DNA from: Platycnemis pennipes
Taxonomy: Eukaryota; Arthropoda; Insecta; Odonata; Platycnemididae
Reading direction: 5' to 3'
NCBI GenBank assembly: GCA_933228895.1
Contig: OW121847.1
Span: 89,135,656-89,199,655, forward strand
DNA: 64,000 bases
Numbering within the stretch: position 1 is the stretch's first letter; each line of letters opens with the position of its first letter. This document shows positions 25,031-37,090 of this stretch, one piece after another. Under the pieces are notes generated by a model that saw nothing but the letters and a program-made list of their open reading frames with translations, did not search any database and was not told where the DNA came from. Position numbers and translations under genes: made by a program.

Positions 25031-25950
25031 TCCACGACGAGGACCAATGCCAAAACGAATCGGGGAGAGCATAACCAAACCCGCACGAAACACCAAAACC
25101 GGACAGCAGCCGATAAAACCCCGATCCCCTAGAAATTACCAACGGAACGGAAAACAAAGCCCACATCCGCGGCGGTAACGTTAGTGGGTAGATTTTCATT
25201 CAACCCATTATTATTTCAGGGCGTGGACACCCGGCCAAAAAGTGCCACAATGTTGCTGCGTCTCGACGCCTAATGAGGACCACCCCCCACGACAGCGGGA
25301 CGTGATCAGGAAACTAAGTGCTCGGAAATCAGCTCACGAGCACGTGTGACGGCCACGGAGCACTGCGGGAGGAGAAGCCACGTCCTCCCCTGTCAAATGG
25401 TAATCCTCTCTTCGCCTCCTCCGTTATCACCCCAGAGGACATCCCCTCGCCCCTTCCAAAAAGGCAGCGAGGCCATTTACCGCGCGGGGATTTTTGACCC
25501 TTGAAAAAGCATCGGACAACGTGGACAGGTCGGCGCTAATAAGAGTCGTGCTCGGTCCGGGGGAGGACGTGGATTCACAAGACCCCTTCCCCCTCGGTCA
25601 GCGTAATATCTCGCATGGCGGAACAGCCATGTGGGGGCGGAAATGGAAGGCTGTTTACTTCCGGCCTGAAAGGCATGGGAGTGTGGGGAAGGACAGTGAC
25701 GAGTCCAGCATGCCTAGTAACGACTTCTGGTGCATGCAATTACCGGGCGTCGCGAAGCGGGTAAATATTGCACGCAGGAGGATTCTGCAGATGCCGCCGA
25801 CCCGACGGGGCTGTCGGATGTGGGGAGGCCGCGTCTCACAAAAACATACCACACGGCAGAAAAACAGTGATTTCCGAGATGAATCACGTTATAATTGAAG
25901 AGAAACGGGAACAAGGGCGCACGTGTAGCAAAGGGAGAGAGAGATTTTTC
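25030..25950. other. GC/CpG-rich island
   Basis: About 0.9 kb of markedly GC- and CpG-rich DNA inside AT-rich surroundings. A 134-aa plus-strand frame (25494-25898) is opposed by two minus-strand frames, none with a domain. It is compatible with an unmethylated promoter island, but no orientation, initiator or spliced exon can be assigned. Confidence 0.4.
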
Positions 25951-28900
25951 TGAATCTGCGGAATAAATCTCCCCGCAAATAGTATCCTTTCATCATACAG
26001 GAGCCTCCTTGGCTGCATAGCATTGGGAGGCCAAAGTTGAAAAAATTGCAGATAAATTATTAATCTCCACTACACATGACCGCGGCTGTAGTGTAGAAAT
26101 AGTGAATATCAAGGAAGTCCATTTATTTCTATTAAAAGCTCAGAAGTTTGAAAATTGTGTTCATAAAGGTCATTTAAAAAATTAGTTAATCTATTAAACT
26201 TGCCGTCATCTGACAATACAGAGTACAACTGACGTCATACTCAGGTAACCCAATTTATAAAGAATTAATGAGAAAAGTGCTGCTGAATCGCATTAAATAT
26301 TCAATTGAGAATGAAATACAATTATTTTTTACTCAGACTTAGATACATGCTTTAAAATCTGCGTGGTACTCGGCGTGATTTTCACAAAAAATGTCACTTG
26401 CAGTGTCATTATTTCTAGAGTAGGAAAAAATCATAAATCTGTTTGTTAGTTAAACGAGCATGATTACCTTCATCAATTGAAATCTATTTTTCTCATAAGA
26501 TGATGACAAAATTTTCCAAATGAGCAAACTAAACAAAGCCAAACACACAAGGTAATTGAAGCAAGTAGTCTAAGATAGATACGGTAATGATCAAAATTTT
26601 AAATAAATGGCCTTTAAGTTTACCTTGTTGTCGGCAGTCAACAATGCATTCCAGTAATATTTATCTTTAGTGCTTTTTCAACTAGTCTTAGAAGAGTACC
26701 TTTTCAGGTTGATCACTACCGATTTGACGGGCATTCTATCACCAGTATTAGTTGCAGCTTTGCGAATCAATATTTTCATGTGTATGTTTTCAAAAGCAGG
26801 AGACTTGTTCCTGAACCCGAAATAGTTTGCGACAGAAAGTCATTCTTCACATTGTCTAGTGTCATCTAATTACTCAAAAGGTAAGACTTTAGCCCGCATT
26901 TGCCCGTACAGACTGCCTAATTACCTACTATTTCCAATATCGTCGACTACGGAGACATTATTTTTAGCTTAGGAACTGTTTTCCTACACATACATTAATG
27001 TGGACCAATGAAACATCGCAATATGAAATCAGAGTGGCAACAGATTATTCTATTTGTTTCTCATATGTATAGAGAATGAGGAGAGATATTTAAAAAAATA
27101 GATATATTTAAAAAAATTAAAAAATCAGACAAAAATGAGAAGAGAACTTACCCAATATCCTACACGACTGCCATAGGTTGATCGGGGATCGTAGGCAAGC
27201 TCCTTTTAATGGATGAAATTTGATTTTTGAGCCAAATCTGGAATAAATAAAATCATAAAGTTGTGGTTACTAACTGAATTCCGAGCCGTATTATTTTTGA
27301 ATAATCGGTAAATTCGGATTATTTCATATTAACCTATTTTTCCTAAGAGAAAAGCAATGATAATACACTCCTGCACGTCCATAAAATTATGTAACCATCA
27401 TATGATTAAAAGGGTTTACAAAAAAAAATAGTAAATTCAGCATAGTGAAAAAAAATATTCCTTCCACATATGTATGATGTACGACTGGTTTTGACACTTC
27501 GACGTCACCTTTGACTTTATATGTAGGAAAACACAAGGATTGCGATTGAAAAAAAATGTGAGTAACTGTGAGTGCCAAGAGTCAAATAACATCGTTTTTC
27601 GCCAATTCTGTGATTTCCAGAAAACTAAAAATAACTTCACCAGAAATATCGAGCGCTATTTTTGGACGGTAAAGAAATCAGTCTGCAAGATTTTCTCCCT
27701 GTATTGTAAAGGTTTCCATTACAAGACAAGTTACACGATTACCATCCCCAAAGAAACCTGATCAGTTTTAAATAAGTGAATAAATTACAATCTCCACGAA
27801 GGCTAAATTTCATGTGATCCTCACCCATTCAAGTTAATAATGTATTATTTCATTTCTCAATCTCAAAACTTTTAAAACATCACAAACAAAATAAAATAAA
27901 TAAGACCCCAGACTCATCTGAGAGAGGATTTCCATCATGACAGTTATCAATCCCACCGAAATTATCTCTCCTTCGACAAATTTAGCTGTAGAATATCAAT
28001 TCCGTTTATTCCCGAACATGTCTCAGGGATAGAGAGAAAACAGAAAAATTATCACCACAATGTATATCCTGCTTTTCTCGGAAATGTTCCAGCAGTTTCA
28101 AATTGTGATTAGAAGAAGTTCATTACAAACATGATAAATATCAGGTTCTCATTCAAGAACAGAAGCAGCACTAAAAATTCCTCATATTTATTCACCATTA
28201 GTACTGGTCAAGTTGACAGCACATTGTTCCATTATCTTAATTTTTTTTCCTCGAAATTAGTTTTCGAGAGGATCCTGAGCCTGATTTCTGTACTCAGCCA
28301 TCAAACTCGGTTGCCCTTCTGTCAGTTTCCTCGCCATGGAGGGCAACAAAATAATGCAAAAAGAAAATGTATGACTAATATCCAATCTATATCCCGTGAC
28401 AATCCCTCTCTCAAGCTTTTTTATATTTCAATGGGATTTTTAAATGGAAAGTCATGGTGTTTTTGTTGTGGAATAGCCGTATTTCAATCAAAGATATTCG
28501 TACGAAAACTGCATGAAGAGGTGGTTTCGGCTTGAAAACAATGATGAAGATTGTTTGTACAACTCAATACATGTATAGAAAGTAACAAAAATGTTATAAA
28601 ACTGTTTATAAATAGCTACAAAACCAAGTCTGTATGAGAAAATTATTTTTTTATTCTTAATTCTTCATCTATGATTTGAATCATCTTGAATCTTATTTGC
28701 GACAAAATACTCGAAAATAATTCATCCACAACCCATTGGTTATACTCCGGCCCAAATCAGCAATTAATTTCCTACATTTAAAAGCGGCCACCCCAAAATT
28801 GGAGTAAGGTAAAAGTTAGCGAAATGCGCCAACTCTGAATTCCATAGATATTATAATTATAAATCAAGGAGATTTTGGTTCTTCTTCCTTTACCTGTAAA

Positions 28901-30030
28901 ATTTTTCATAAACGTGCGGTCGGAAATGGATTATCGATGACTCCCATGCCCCTTAAATTTAGAAAACCGAAATTGCTTCCTGCGCACAAAACGAAAAGCC
29001 ATGCACCCGATCTGGTGCCTCATTTTTTCACTCAATTCTAAGAATGACAGGGCACTTAATGATCACGCAGGGCATGATCACTCTGCGTGCAACGCACACT
29101 CCTCTCATCACACTTGACGTCCTAAAGGACGGATGAGGTGAACAGAGGGAAACAGAGAACGCCATTCGTTTCAAAGAGCAACGGAAAATCTCTCCGAATG
29201 ACTGAATTCAGCTCGGAAGGCAAGGGGCATTCGAAAAAAAAGAGAAAAATACCATTTTTTTGCTTTGCGCCTGAGCGCAGGCGAGGAAATTCGTCCTATA
29301 ATAAGTTTATGAGGACCAACGAACCTGCCATCTGATCCTATCTCACTCCCTTTTGAGCGTCAAAGTGAAAACATCGAGTGAGTCTTTCTCTCCCTTGTGC
29401 CTTCCAGAGCATACCTGTCAAAAGAGAGAGCCGACGGGAATCCTCTTCCACCTTGACCAAAGCGCATTGCCTTTCAGCAAAAGTCGCGAGGGTTTTTGGA
29501 AACGCAGGGAGAGAGAGAGGGTTAATCAGCACCCATCCAAATCCGACTGATGAAAATACCAGCCGCGATGTCTGACCCGAAACCCAATATACTCCTGGTG
29601 AGTACCTTCTATTTTTTTCGGGCGAAAAATGAGATCTTATATTTAAATAAGCAACATTAAATTGGCACCGCTTCTGCTTCATAAAAATTCATTTTACCGA
29701 CCTCAAATCCAATTTATGTTTTAATGTCCATGGTGTACGGCAATGCGGCAGTAAAGGATAAAATCCTCGCATCTGAAAGAATATGCATCTATAACGCGAA
29801 AGTGTACCAGTAAAATCACAAAACACATATCAGTCAAATAAAATCTCGTAAATATTTTGAAATATAATTTCCCGTACTAGGGAAGAAGAAATTACTATGG
29901 ATCTGGCAAATATCCGGAAATAATTGTACTTTCTATAATAATACTGTCTCTCGAGGTGTAATTCTACAATGAAGATTAAGGTAGCCCACGTGAGTAAGAC
30001 TTGGTAAGAAAAGTATGTAGTAAAATGTAT
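25950..30030. other. Gene-free AT-rich stretch
   Basis: The longest frame is 134 aa on the plus strand (28131-28535), with no domain, signal or splice pattern. From 29.1 to 29.7 kb composition is somewhat GC-richer, with opposing frames of 65 and 114 aa. No repeat with defined ends is seen. Confidence 0.4.
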
Positions 30031-30032
30031 AA

Positions 30033-30268
30033 AGCCGGTGTCCGACAGGTCAATTTTCATCCAAATTTTGCATACCAATTGGATACAAGTAATTTGCACC
30101 GTGTGATATGATGGCATTGTATCTAGTATGTAATTATATTATTTTGGATCAACATTCATTTGGATACAATTCTGTACAGTAATTTTTGGACCAAACAGAT
30201 ATAACTTGCAAAAGCATTTCTATCCAAATGTACGAAGTACGAAAAAATTGGATCGTCGGACACCGGCT
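30033..30268. mobile_element. Short TIR element (MITE)
   Basis: The ends are inverted copies of AGCCGGTGTCCGAC, and further inside the arms pair less well (CAATTTT words). It is about 236 bp and noncoding. The flanks read TAAA on the left and TTAA on the right, which may be a mutated TTAA target duplication as made by piggyBac- or Kolobok-type transposases; this assignment is tentative. Confidence 0.6.
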
Positions 30269-30271
30269 TAA

Positions 30272-32131
30272 TGCTACCCACCTCCATACGTTCGACTTGC
30301 ATTTCTTTCACCTTAGACTACACATAATTTGCCTTCTCTTCATCCCAAGTATATTCTCTCTTCCATCGCCTCACATTGCTACAATCCGACCTCTATGTCC
30401 TGCCATTGCCTCTACTATCTTCTCCATCAACCTATTCCGCCTTCATTAAACATCCTGCAGAAACATTCTTTCTCTTATACCACACCTGGCACTTTTTCTT
30501 GTCTCCCCTTCAGTTCATTTTCATTCCCCACAACGCCGGGACATTTATGGCAGTCAATGGCCAACTAACTTCTCCTCTAAGAGAGACAATTATTTTGGAA
30601 GTCACGCACTCCACTAAAGACACCGCATGATACGTGATAAGGTTTGTGAATGATACTCCTCATGTGAGGGAAAGCTAAAATAAGAAGTATATTCCTTTAT
30701 GAGTCAAAGACTATCTGAGAAGCAGAGAAAAAATGGGTTCAAATTCCAAGATTCTGACGCAGCTACAGGATGTTCTGGGGTTCTGACAAGTTGTAACAAA
30801 GTTTTGAGGAATTTAAGTGTCTTTCAAATGTACATATTTATATTATGTGAAAGTAATATGTCATAAAACTTATTAAGTATTCAAAAATCCTCACGATTAA
30901 TAACATTTCAGCAACACAATATTTAATCATTGAGAGATCTGAGAAAGTAAGGTATGCATTGCCTGCAGATGGTGATATCAAAACATGGTGATATCTATTA
31001 TTACCAGCACTAAACAATGAAGGATATGACAAAAACTCAATGGTTTGGCTCAAATATAAGTTTTATAAGGCAATATGCTGTAATTAAAATAAATCAATTA
31101 ATATAGCTTATTAAAAATAACAGATATACGTAAAGAAGAATACAGTTCTCCAAAATAAAAAACAAGGATATTGACAAAGATAATTTTTAAATAATAGTAT
31201 GAATGAATAGTATAAATTTGTCAGTTGGATTTTCACGTGTAAAAAATATTATACTCATTATAGAAACCAAAATCTGACTGGGCCAATAATTAGCATTATT
31301 GAGTAACGATTATTCAACAAGATTCGTTAAGTCATTTTTAACGCTGTTATTTGGTCTTTAAACCCGTTTGCAATCAAACCGATTATAACCGAGGAATGAT
31401 TAGTATTTTCTATAATTCTCACCACATTCTAGCAACACGAAGTGATAAGGAAGAGACTGCTTTGAATGATCCAACATAAGTCTGCACAACTAAATTATCA
31501 CTAATCCAAATGAATGTAGCAGTAACAAATTAATGTCAGCTTTGTCAATTCAACTGTAAAGAGCACAGCCGTGGTCCGAAGTTTTAGTATGAGACTGGAC
31601 ACCAAACTTTTTGTTCCAAAGACGCCGGAGTACTTCACAGATCATTGTTGAAGAAATGGTTCTTTTCATGCACCACTTGTTTTCTCCCGGAACGATATGC
31701 GCATTACAAGTGCAACTTTTGGAATCCTAGTGTTATTTTTTTTAATCAATAACCCGTAAACAACACAGAAGGTCTTTACATCGGACCTTTTTAGTGAAAA
31801 TTTGAATTGATACGTTCCGCTCGGCGGTCGTTTTTTCGGTATTATTTATAAGACAAGGCGACCAAGACATTTAGGAGCGTATGATCTTATAAGCTAGCAC
31901 ATTTCCTATTCTTCAATTCAAATGAAATTTTACGCAATATAATCTCATCAAGAAGTTAGAATCAGGGTTTAAAAACACATTAAGATTTGTCACAAATTCC
32001 AACGAGGTACATACATAAAGTTGAATAGGATATATTTCCTCCAGCGCATATTAAACACTTCCATCCACGCATTTACTTCCAACTTTGGGTTTCATTATTG
32101 CGCGTTATAAATGTGTTTAAAGCAGCTGGCT
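30272..32131. other. Gene-free AT-rich stretch
   Basis: Frames up to 87 aa around 30.19-30.63 kb overlap in three phases in a C/T-rich tract. No gene or bounded repeat is seen. Confidence 0.4.
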
Positions 32132-33312
32132 ATATTCAGGGTGTCCACTAAAGTCAAAATATAAAATTCAAGCATAATTCAAGGTTTTCAAGGCTAAATT
32201 TATAAAAATTTCCAGGCTAATATATCGCGGTTCTTGTACGAGTCAAAAGTGATGTTTTTCAAGTTCTATGTAGAATATGGATTTTTTGTAGTTCAACCCA
32301 TAGCATAATATAGATAAAGTAATTAAATAAGAAATAATTGATAAATTAAAGAAATTAAATATGTAGTTTTATTGGCAGTAAGAGACTCTCTTTATTGGTT
32401 GGGAAAGATTTTTTGATTGAACACCCTCTTTCTAAATTAGCATTTCAATAAGAAATTACAACTTCTTCTACAAGAGGAACTTAAAGAACCCACTGGCTAA
32501 AGTCTTTAGCATTCAACCACTGTTCTTGGAATGATGATTTTCTAAGTTAATATTTTTTGCCATGCTTTTCTATTTCTCAAGTCACAAAGCCTCAATTTTC
32601 TATTCACTCAGAATCAGAATGTAACATTTTTGTACAGGTAGAGTATGTAGAAAAAAGTGAAATCATAACAATCTTTAGTATCCTACACCATCTTTTTCTA
32701 ACAAAAATTAATGTAATAAAAATTCTAATTCAAGTAAGCGCATCCTGAATATATCTAACAAACATCAGCAATTAGATTTCTCAAAAAATTATAGAAAAGT
32801 TTGTAAAAAATATATTGCAAAGCCTACCAGAGAGCCAACTACATTGTACTTACAGTAAAGTATCCGATCACATCAAATGTGCAGTTAAAAGAAACATTAT
32901 AAGTTCATTTTCATTAATAAAGGAACTATTTTCCAATTATTAATCAAATCCTTGAATGCTTTCAAATTCTTTTTTAGAAACAAAAAAAATTTAATGCGGC
33001 CAAGAGATCCCATTTATGGAATATCCGGGGATTCCATTTTTAAGACGAAAAAATTATTATAGAATATTTCAAGCTGCTAAACTAGTAATTTTGCAATGTC
33101 TTATTAACAATAACCTTTGAAATGAAATTTGAGAATTTTCTAATCATAAGAAGAGGTTGTGTAACTCTGATCTTGAAATGAAATAGACTTTCTTCATGCT
33201 ACTATGAACAAAATTTAAAAAAAAGTCTCGGATTTTCTCTCCATTGACCTGGGTTTGCAAGAAAAAAGTAGAATGACATGTGGGGAGAATGCATTCTCCT
33301 AAATCAGGTAAG

Positions 33313-33372
33313 CCGACAATAGCAGAGTGGGGTGGTGGACTGTAGGTAATGAAGTTCGATTCTTATCGCTGT
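33313..33372 (+). repeat. tRNA-like head (SINE-type), degenerate
   Basis: TAGCAGAGTGGG (33320) fits the pol III A-box consensus at every position, and AGTTCGATTCT (33353) is a near B-box. The 33-base spacing is shorter than in a tRNA and no acceptor stem is visible, so it is not a functional tRNA gene. Confidence 0.4.
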
Positions 33373-33660
33373 TTAAAATTTTTCTTTCAGCCATTGAATC
33401 AAAAAGTTTATCATCCTTCATTTCCAACCTTTTTGTGTGGATACTGACTTTTTTGTACTTCTATCGTTTAAACTACCTACATTTACAAATGCGTCACTCA
33501 AAAATACATTGTAAAGTTAACATAATTATTACACGATTTAATTCTGCAATAAAAAAATTTTCCAATCTTTTGACTAACGGCAAATTTTATTATTTTTTTA
33601 ATTATAAATTCACATGAAATTTCTGATAATCTACTTTTTTTAACTGCCTACTAGCATTAC

Positions 33661-33692
33661 CCTAGGAATACAGCATAGCCTGTATTCCTAGG
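33661..33692. repeat. Perfect 13-bp hairpin beside tRNA-like head
   Basis: CCTAGGAATACAG and its reverse complement flank a 6-base loop. It lies directly downstream (minus strand) of the tRNA-like head at 33700-33764. Confidence 0.85.
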
Positions 33693-33699
33693 CAGTGTT

Positions 33700-33764
33700 A
33701 AGGATCGAACTCGCGACCTGCAGTACACTAGTCCTCATTTTTAGCAACTACGCTATCATAGGTT
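33700..33764 (-). repeat. tRNA-like head (SINE-type)
   Basis: On the minus strand, GATAGCGTAGTTGCTAA resembles an A-box region and GAGTTCGATCC a B-box, at tRNA-like spacing. The segment AGTGTACTG between them recurs in the copy at 34230-34315. Acceptor stems do not pair, so a SINE-derived origin is more likely than a tRNA gene. Confidence 0.5.
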
Positions 33765-33771
33765 GACGGGA

Positions 33772-34094
33772 ATCTGGCGAATGTAGGCGACCCGCGTAAC
33801 ATTCGGCTTTATTTTTTTCTCGCGCATCCGGGCCTATGGATAAAAAAGTCACGACGAGTATTTTTTTATTTTGTTTTTGTGGCACGGAACAAATCTTCTC
33901 ATTTCGTGACCAAGTTACACATTCTCTCCTTGTCAGTATCTACCATACGTACGTACATTCCATTCGCGGGGCGCATAGATCATTAAGCCGAGAAATTTAA
34001 AATCTCCGATCCGGATCTGAATTTTTACTGTCTTCGGATATGATTTCAGTAGCGAATGAAATGAAAGACCCGTGGATCCAACCCTACCATCCTT
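33772..34094 (+). repeat. Diverged direct repeat, copy 1
   Basis: About 325 bp matching 34786-35110 in the same orientation, at an estimated 70 percent or so by eye. Landmarks in order are GGCGAATGTAGGC, ACCCGCGT, CGTGAC, TTACACAT, TACATTCCATTC, CGGGGC, TAAGCCG, GATCCG and GTGGATC. It abuts the tRNA-like head on its left. Confidence 0.7.
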
Positions 34095-34229
34095 AATTTA
34101 TTATGGGTACATTTGTAAATCTAATTTAAACAACAAAGGTATTATAAAGTGCGTATTCAGATGTACTGGTTTGAAATTGAAGATAATAACATTTTCGATG
34201 CAATGACTGAAAGAAAAATTAAACTGCGA

Positions 34230-34315
34230 TACGGATCGAACTTCGCACAGTACACTACTGTCAGTAAAAAAAAAGCAAGACACCCGAGTTTGAGGAGCTC
34301 TATCGTCTAAACGAA
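34230..34315 (-). repeat. tRNA-like head, second diverged copy
   Basis: Shares TAGTGTACTG and AAGTTCGATCC with the copy at 33700-33764 but carries an extra T-run between the A- and B-box parts. Confidence 0.4.
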
Positions 34316-34785
34316 GCAATCAATTTCAATGCAACAAAAAGCATACGAGTGAGAGTATACTTCTACGCTGGATCATTTACTTCAAAAAATCTTCGGCTCC
34401 ATAGTATTTCCTGTACTTAATTTTTTCTCAAAAAAGTACCCGTTTTTTTCGCGTAAAATCAAGTTGCCCAACTTTGAGCGCTTGGTATTCCCTTAGTTTT
34501 TGTTCCAAGAACTTGCAATTTTGATACAAGGAAGCCAAATCTATACGTAACACTTTGCAGAAAACAAAGTGTTTATACCACTAAAATTGATGGATTTGTT
34601 GTAAACAACGCAAACCCCTGCTAACTTCGAAATCAATTGGTCAATTGAAAATTGATTGGTACTGTTGTATGCTGTACGATGAATGCAATGCTGGTACTAA
34701 TAACATTTACATTGAATATCACTAATAAGGACAATATCGCTTATTATTTATCTAAATATTTCTATACGCTCTCATTGTCCGCCTG

Positions 34786-35110
34786 ATCCCGGCGAATGTA
34801 GGCTACCCGCGTGACACCCCACGTAATTTTTTTCCGCGATACCGGGGAAAAGTCATATTTCTTTATTTTACTTCTAGTTGCACGGGATCATTTTCATCTA
34901 CTTTCGTGACATGAGTTACACATCCTCTTGTCAATATCTACCGCACCTACATTCCATTCACGGGGCACTTCGATCTCTAAGCCGCGAAAATTAAAAATCT
35001 ACGACCCGGATCCGATTTTATACCGTGTCTTTGGATCCGAATCCGGAACCGAGTAAAATAAAAGATCCGTGGATCTTTGGATCCAACGGATCCAATCCGG
35101 CCATCACTAC
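34786..35110 (+). repeat. Diverged direct repeat, copy 2
   Basis: Same landmarks as copy 1. Near its 3' end GGATC-type words are reiterated (for example GGATCTTTGGATCC). Confidence 0.7.
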
Positions 35111-35686
35111 ACGTTAGGCATATGTTTGCGTATCATGGGCTTAGTCCGATGTGCATTGAATGAGAACAAAGGGCACTTGACGTAACGCTGAAGGCATCTG
35201 TTCGACAGTCGAACAGTTGAACGTCTCCGATCCACACAGCGCTGACGATACATTGAGCCTAACTACTTTTCCGTCGTTTATTTATTCATTCATACCAACG
35301 GCAAATCCATATCTTAAAGTCATCGTTATTTATCCTGTTTATAAAATAAGAATTTTTTGTCTTGAATTAAGAATTTTTAAAATTCCCGACTAAGACCAGA
35401 AAATCACGAATAATCCACGAACAATTCCCTGCACTGAAAATTCACGAATAATTCCCGATTTTCCAGGTTTTCCCGGTCAGTGGACACCCTGATATTATAA
35501 TGTAATTCCAAGATAATTGAACCAGGTGCGTTAAACAGCTCGGTAACGTGTCGCCGTGGGAATCCAATGCTTGCACGCCCAAGTCCTGCAGAGGCCGTGG
35601 ATATTGTCTTCGTCTTAGGAGGAAGTGATGTAATACGGTATGATATAATTTAAGCAGTTAGAGCGCCATTAGACATGGTTATAACA

Positions 35687-35837
35687 GTAAATAGAATAAT
35701 CACTTAGTAAGATTCCACAAATTTATTTTATCACCGACCTAGGTCAAGACCTTGATAATATGATTGTTAACCAATCGAAACCTAGGTCGGTGGTAAACTA
35801 AATTTGTGGAATCTTACTAAGTTATTATTCTATTAAC
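35687..35837. mobile_element. Snapback hairpin element with CCTAGGT core
   Basis: Two arms of about 55-60 bp, one at each end, are near-perfect inverted copies. They contain AATAGAATAAT, CTTAGTAAGATTCCACAAAT and ACCGACCTAGGT. The loop of about 34 bases includes TTGATAAT. It is noncoding and resembles a miniature foldback element. Core words GACCTAGGT and CGAAACC parallel those of 41019-41206. Confidence 0.75.
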
Positions 35838-35929
35838 TATCATGCGGTTCCACCGAGTGAAGCATGAGGATTTCCTTTTTATTTACTGGTCATAACTCTT
35901 AATACAACCTAGCAACGTCGGCGTATCCA

Positions 35930-37090
35930 ATGGGAGGTGAATCACTAAATATTGGAAGTACATTGTTATAGTACTAAGAAACCAGCACGCCCAATACAAG
36001 TCGCAGGGGGGAAACAACGGCGAGCCCTTCGCTCGGAACACGGAATAGCACGGCGGCGGTGCCTGCGGGATGGCCCGCGCACGGATACAGCCAGGTGGGG
36101 AGAGGGAGCACTAACGGGTGGAGGGCATCCGCGCTCGAGGGACTCACGTTTAGGTAAATGGGATGGGCTCGCACACAAACGAACAAGGGTCCGCGGGGAA
36201 TGGATAGGTTAGGGGATAGGGAGGGGGATAGATATGGGGAGAGGGGGGTGGGCGTGAGGGGGGGCCGGAGAGGGAGGTATAGAACGAGAGCGGGAGGTAG
36301 CAATGCTGTCGGAGCTTAAACGCGTGTCATCCAAATAGATATCAACCCGCTCTCTCATTAAGGGGAATTGGCCTCGGCCTCCTCTCCGCCGGCGGCTCTG
36401 CAGGGAGAGAGAGGGAGGAGGTGTGGTGAGTGGCAAGGGTTGGGAGCGGATTCCTATCAATGGTCCAATGTTTGCTCGTCCCGCTCGGCCTCAGAATTGG
36501 ACGCCGCCCACGGCAAGCCTTTCCACCGACCACCGACTACCGACCACCCCTCGGCGTGCACTACACGGGCAACCCCCGCACGCGTACATTAAGGGGTGAG
36601 GGGGGGGAGTGAGAAGGGGGATGAGGGAGGGACGTGGGTGTGGGAGCCGTCCATGCGCAACCACCGATGTGGGCGATCGAGACGGTTTTGACGGGTTCCC
36701 GGGGATCAAACAGAATGAACGACTGCGTTTGTGCGAGGAACGAAATTGAAAAAAAAGAGGAGGGAAAAGGAGTGAGAAGGGAAAGCCACACACACCCCCT
36801 TTGCGATGACACCCCAGCGATTCAATTAAGCGGTCCCATATAAAATATGGAGACACGAGGTGTGGGAAGGAAGGTCGCCGTGACGGGGGGAGGCTCGAGG
36901 GTACGGGTCCCGCCCCCGACGATTTTTGATTGTAAACCCGATTTAGACCGCGGCACTGTTCGGCGCAATGGATTATGCACGCAGATAAAGCGTTTTTGTT
37001 TCGCTAATACATTTTGCTCGACGCTAATTTCTCAGGTGAGGGAAAAATAAACGAAAAATCGGCTGCGAATGGCGTGCACGCGTGACGGAC
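35930..37090. promoter_or_regulatory. CpG-rich island, possible promoter
   Basis: About 1.1 kb with dense CpG, GC-rich tracts and G-runs (36215-36300) in otherwise AT-rich DNA. A TATAAAAT stands at 36839-36846. The window then stays open in one plus-strand frame (ATG at 36848) to a CAG/GTGAGG donor-like site at 37035/37036, and a second donor-like GTGAGT lies near 36425. The TATA box is too close to that ATG for both to be used together. No peptide here is recognised, and long frames on both strands are compositional. A promoter island is plausible; its direction is uncertain. Confidence 0.4.

Larger units (their letters stand above)
32137..35491. mobile_element. Putative 3.36-kb TIR DNA transposon, CAGGGTGTCCACT ends, 5-bp TSD
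   Basis: The left end CAGGGTGTCCACT (32137-32149) and the right end AGTGGACACCCTG form a perfect 13-bp inverted terminal repeat. ATATT abuts each end (32132-32136 and 35492-35496). Just inside the right end are repeats of words such as ATTCGTGAA and GGGAATT (read on the minus strand); inside the left end is a TTCAAGG/TTCCAGG-type run. The interior carries no transposase frame; it holds three tRNA-like boxes, a hairpin and a diverged direct repeat, so it is non-autonomous and probably composite. End style and TSD length match 3846-5265. Pairing two independent end sequences by chance is the main alternative. Confidence 0.6.

Noticed and set aside
25494..25898. 134-aa plus-strand frame
   Set aside because: Inside a GC-rich island with opposing frames; translation unlike any family I know.
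28131..28535. 134-aa plus-strand frame in AT-rich DNA
   Set aside because: No motif, hydrophobic and Ser-rich without pattern, no promoter or splice signals.
33700..33764. Functional tRNA gene
   Set aside because: A- and B-box-like words are present but the acceptor stem does not pair; the same holds for the heads at 33313, 34230, 44444 and 57421.
36848..37050. ATG-initiated frame running in phase into CAG/GTGAGG
   Set aside because: The start lies only a few bases after the TATA box and the peptide has no recognisable feature; kept only as a possible noncoding first exon.
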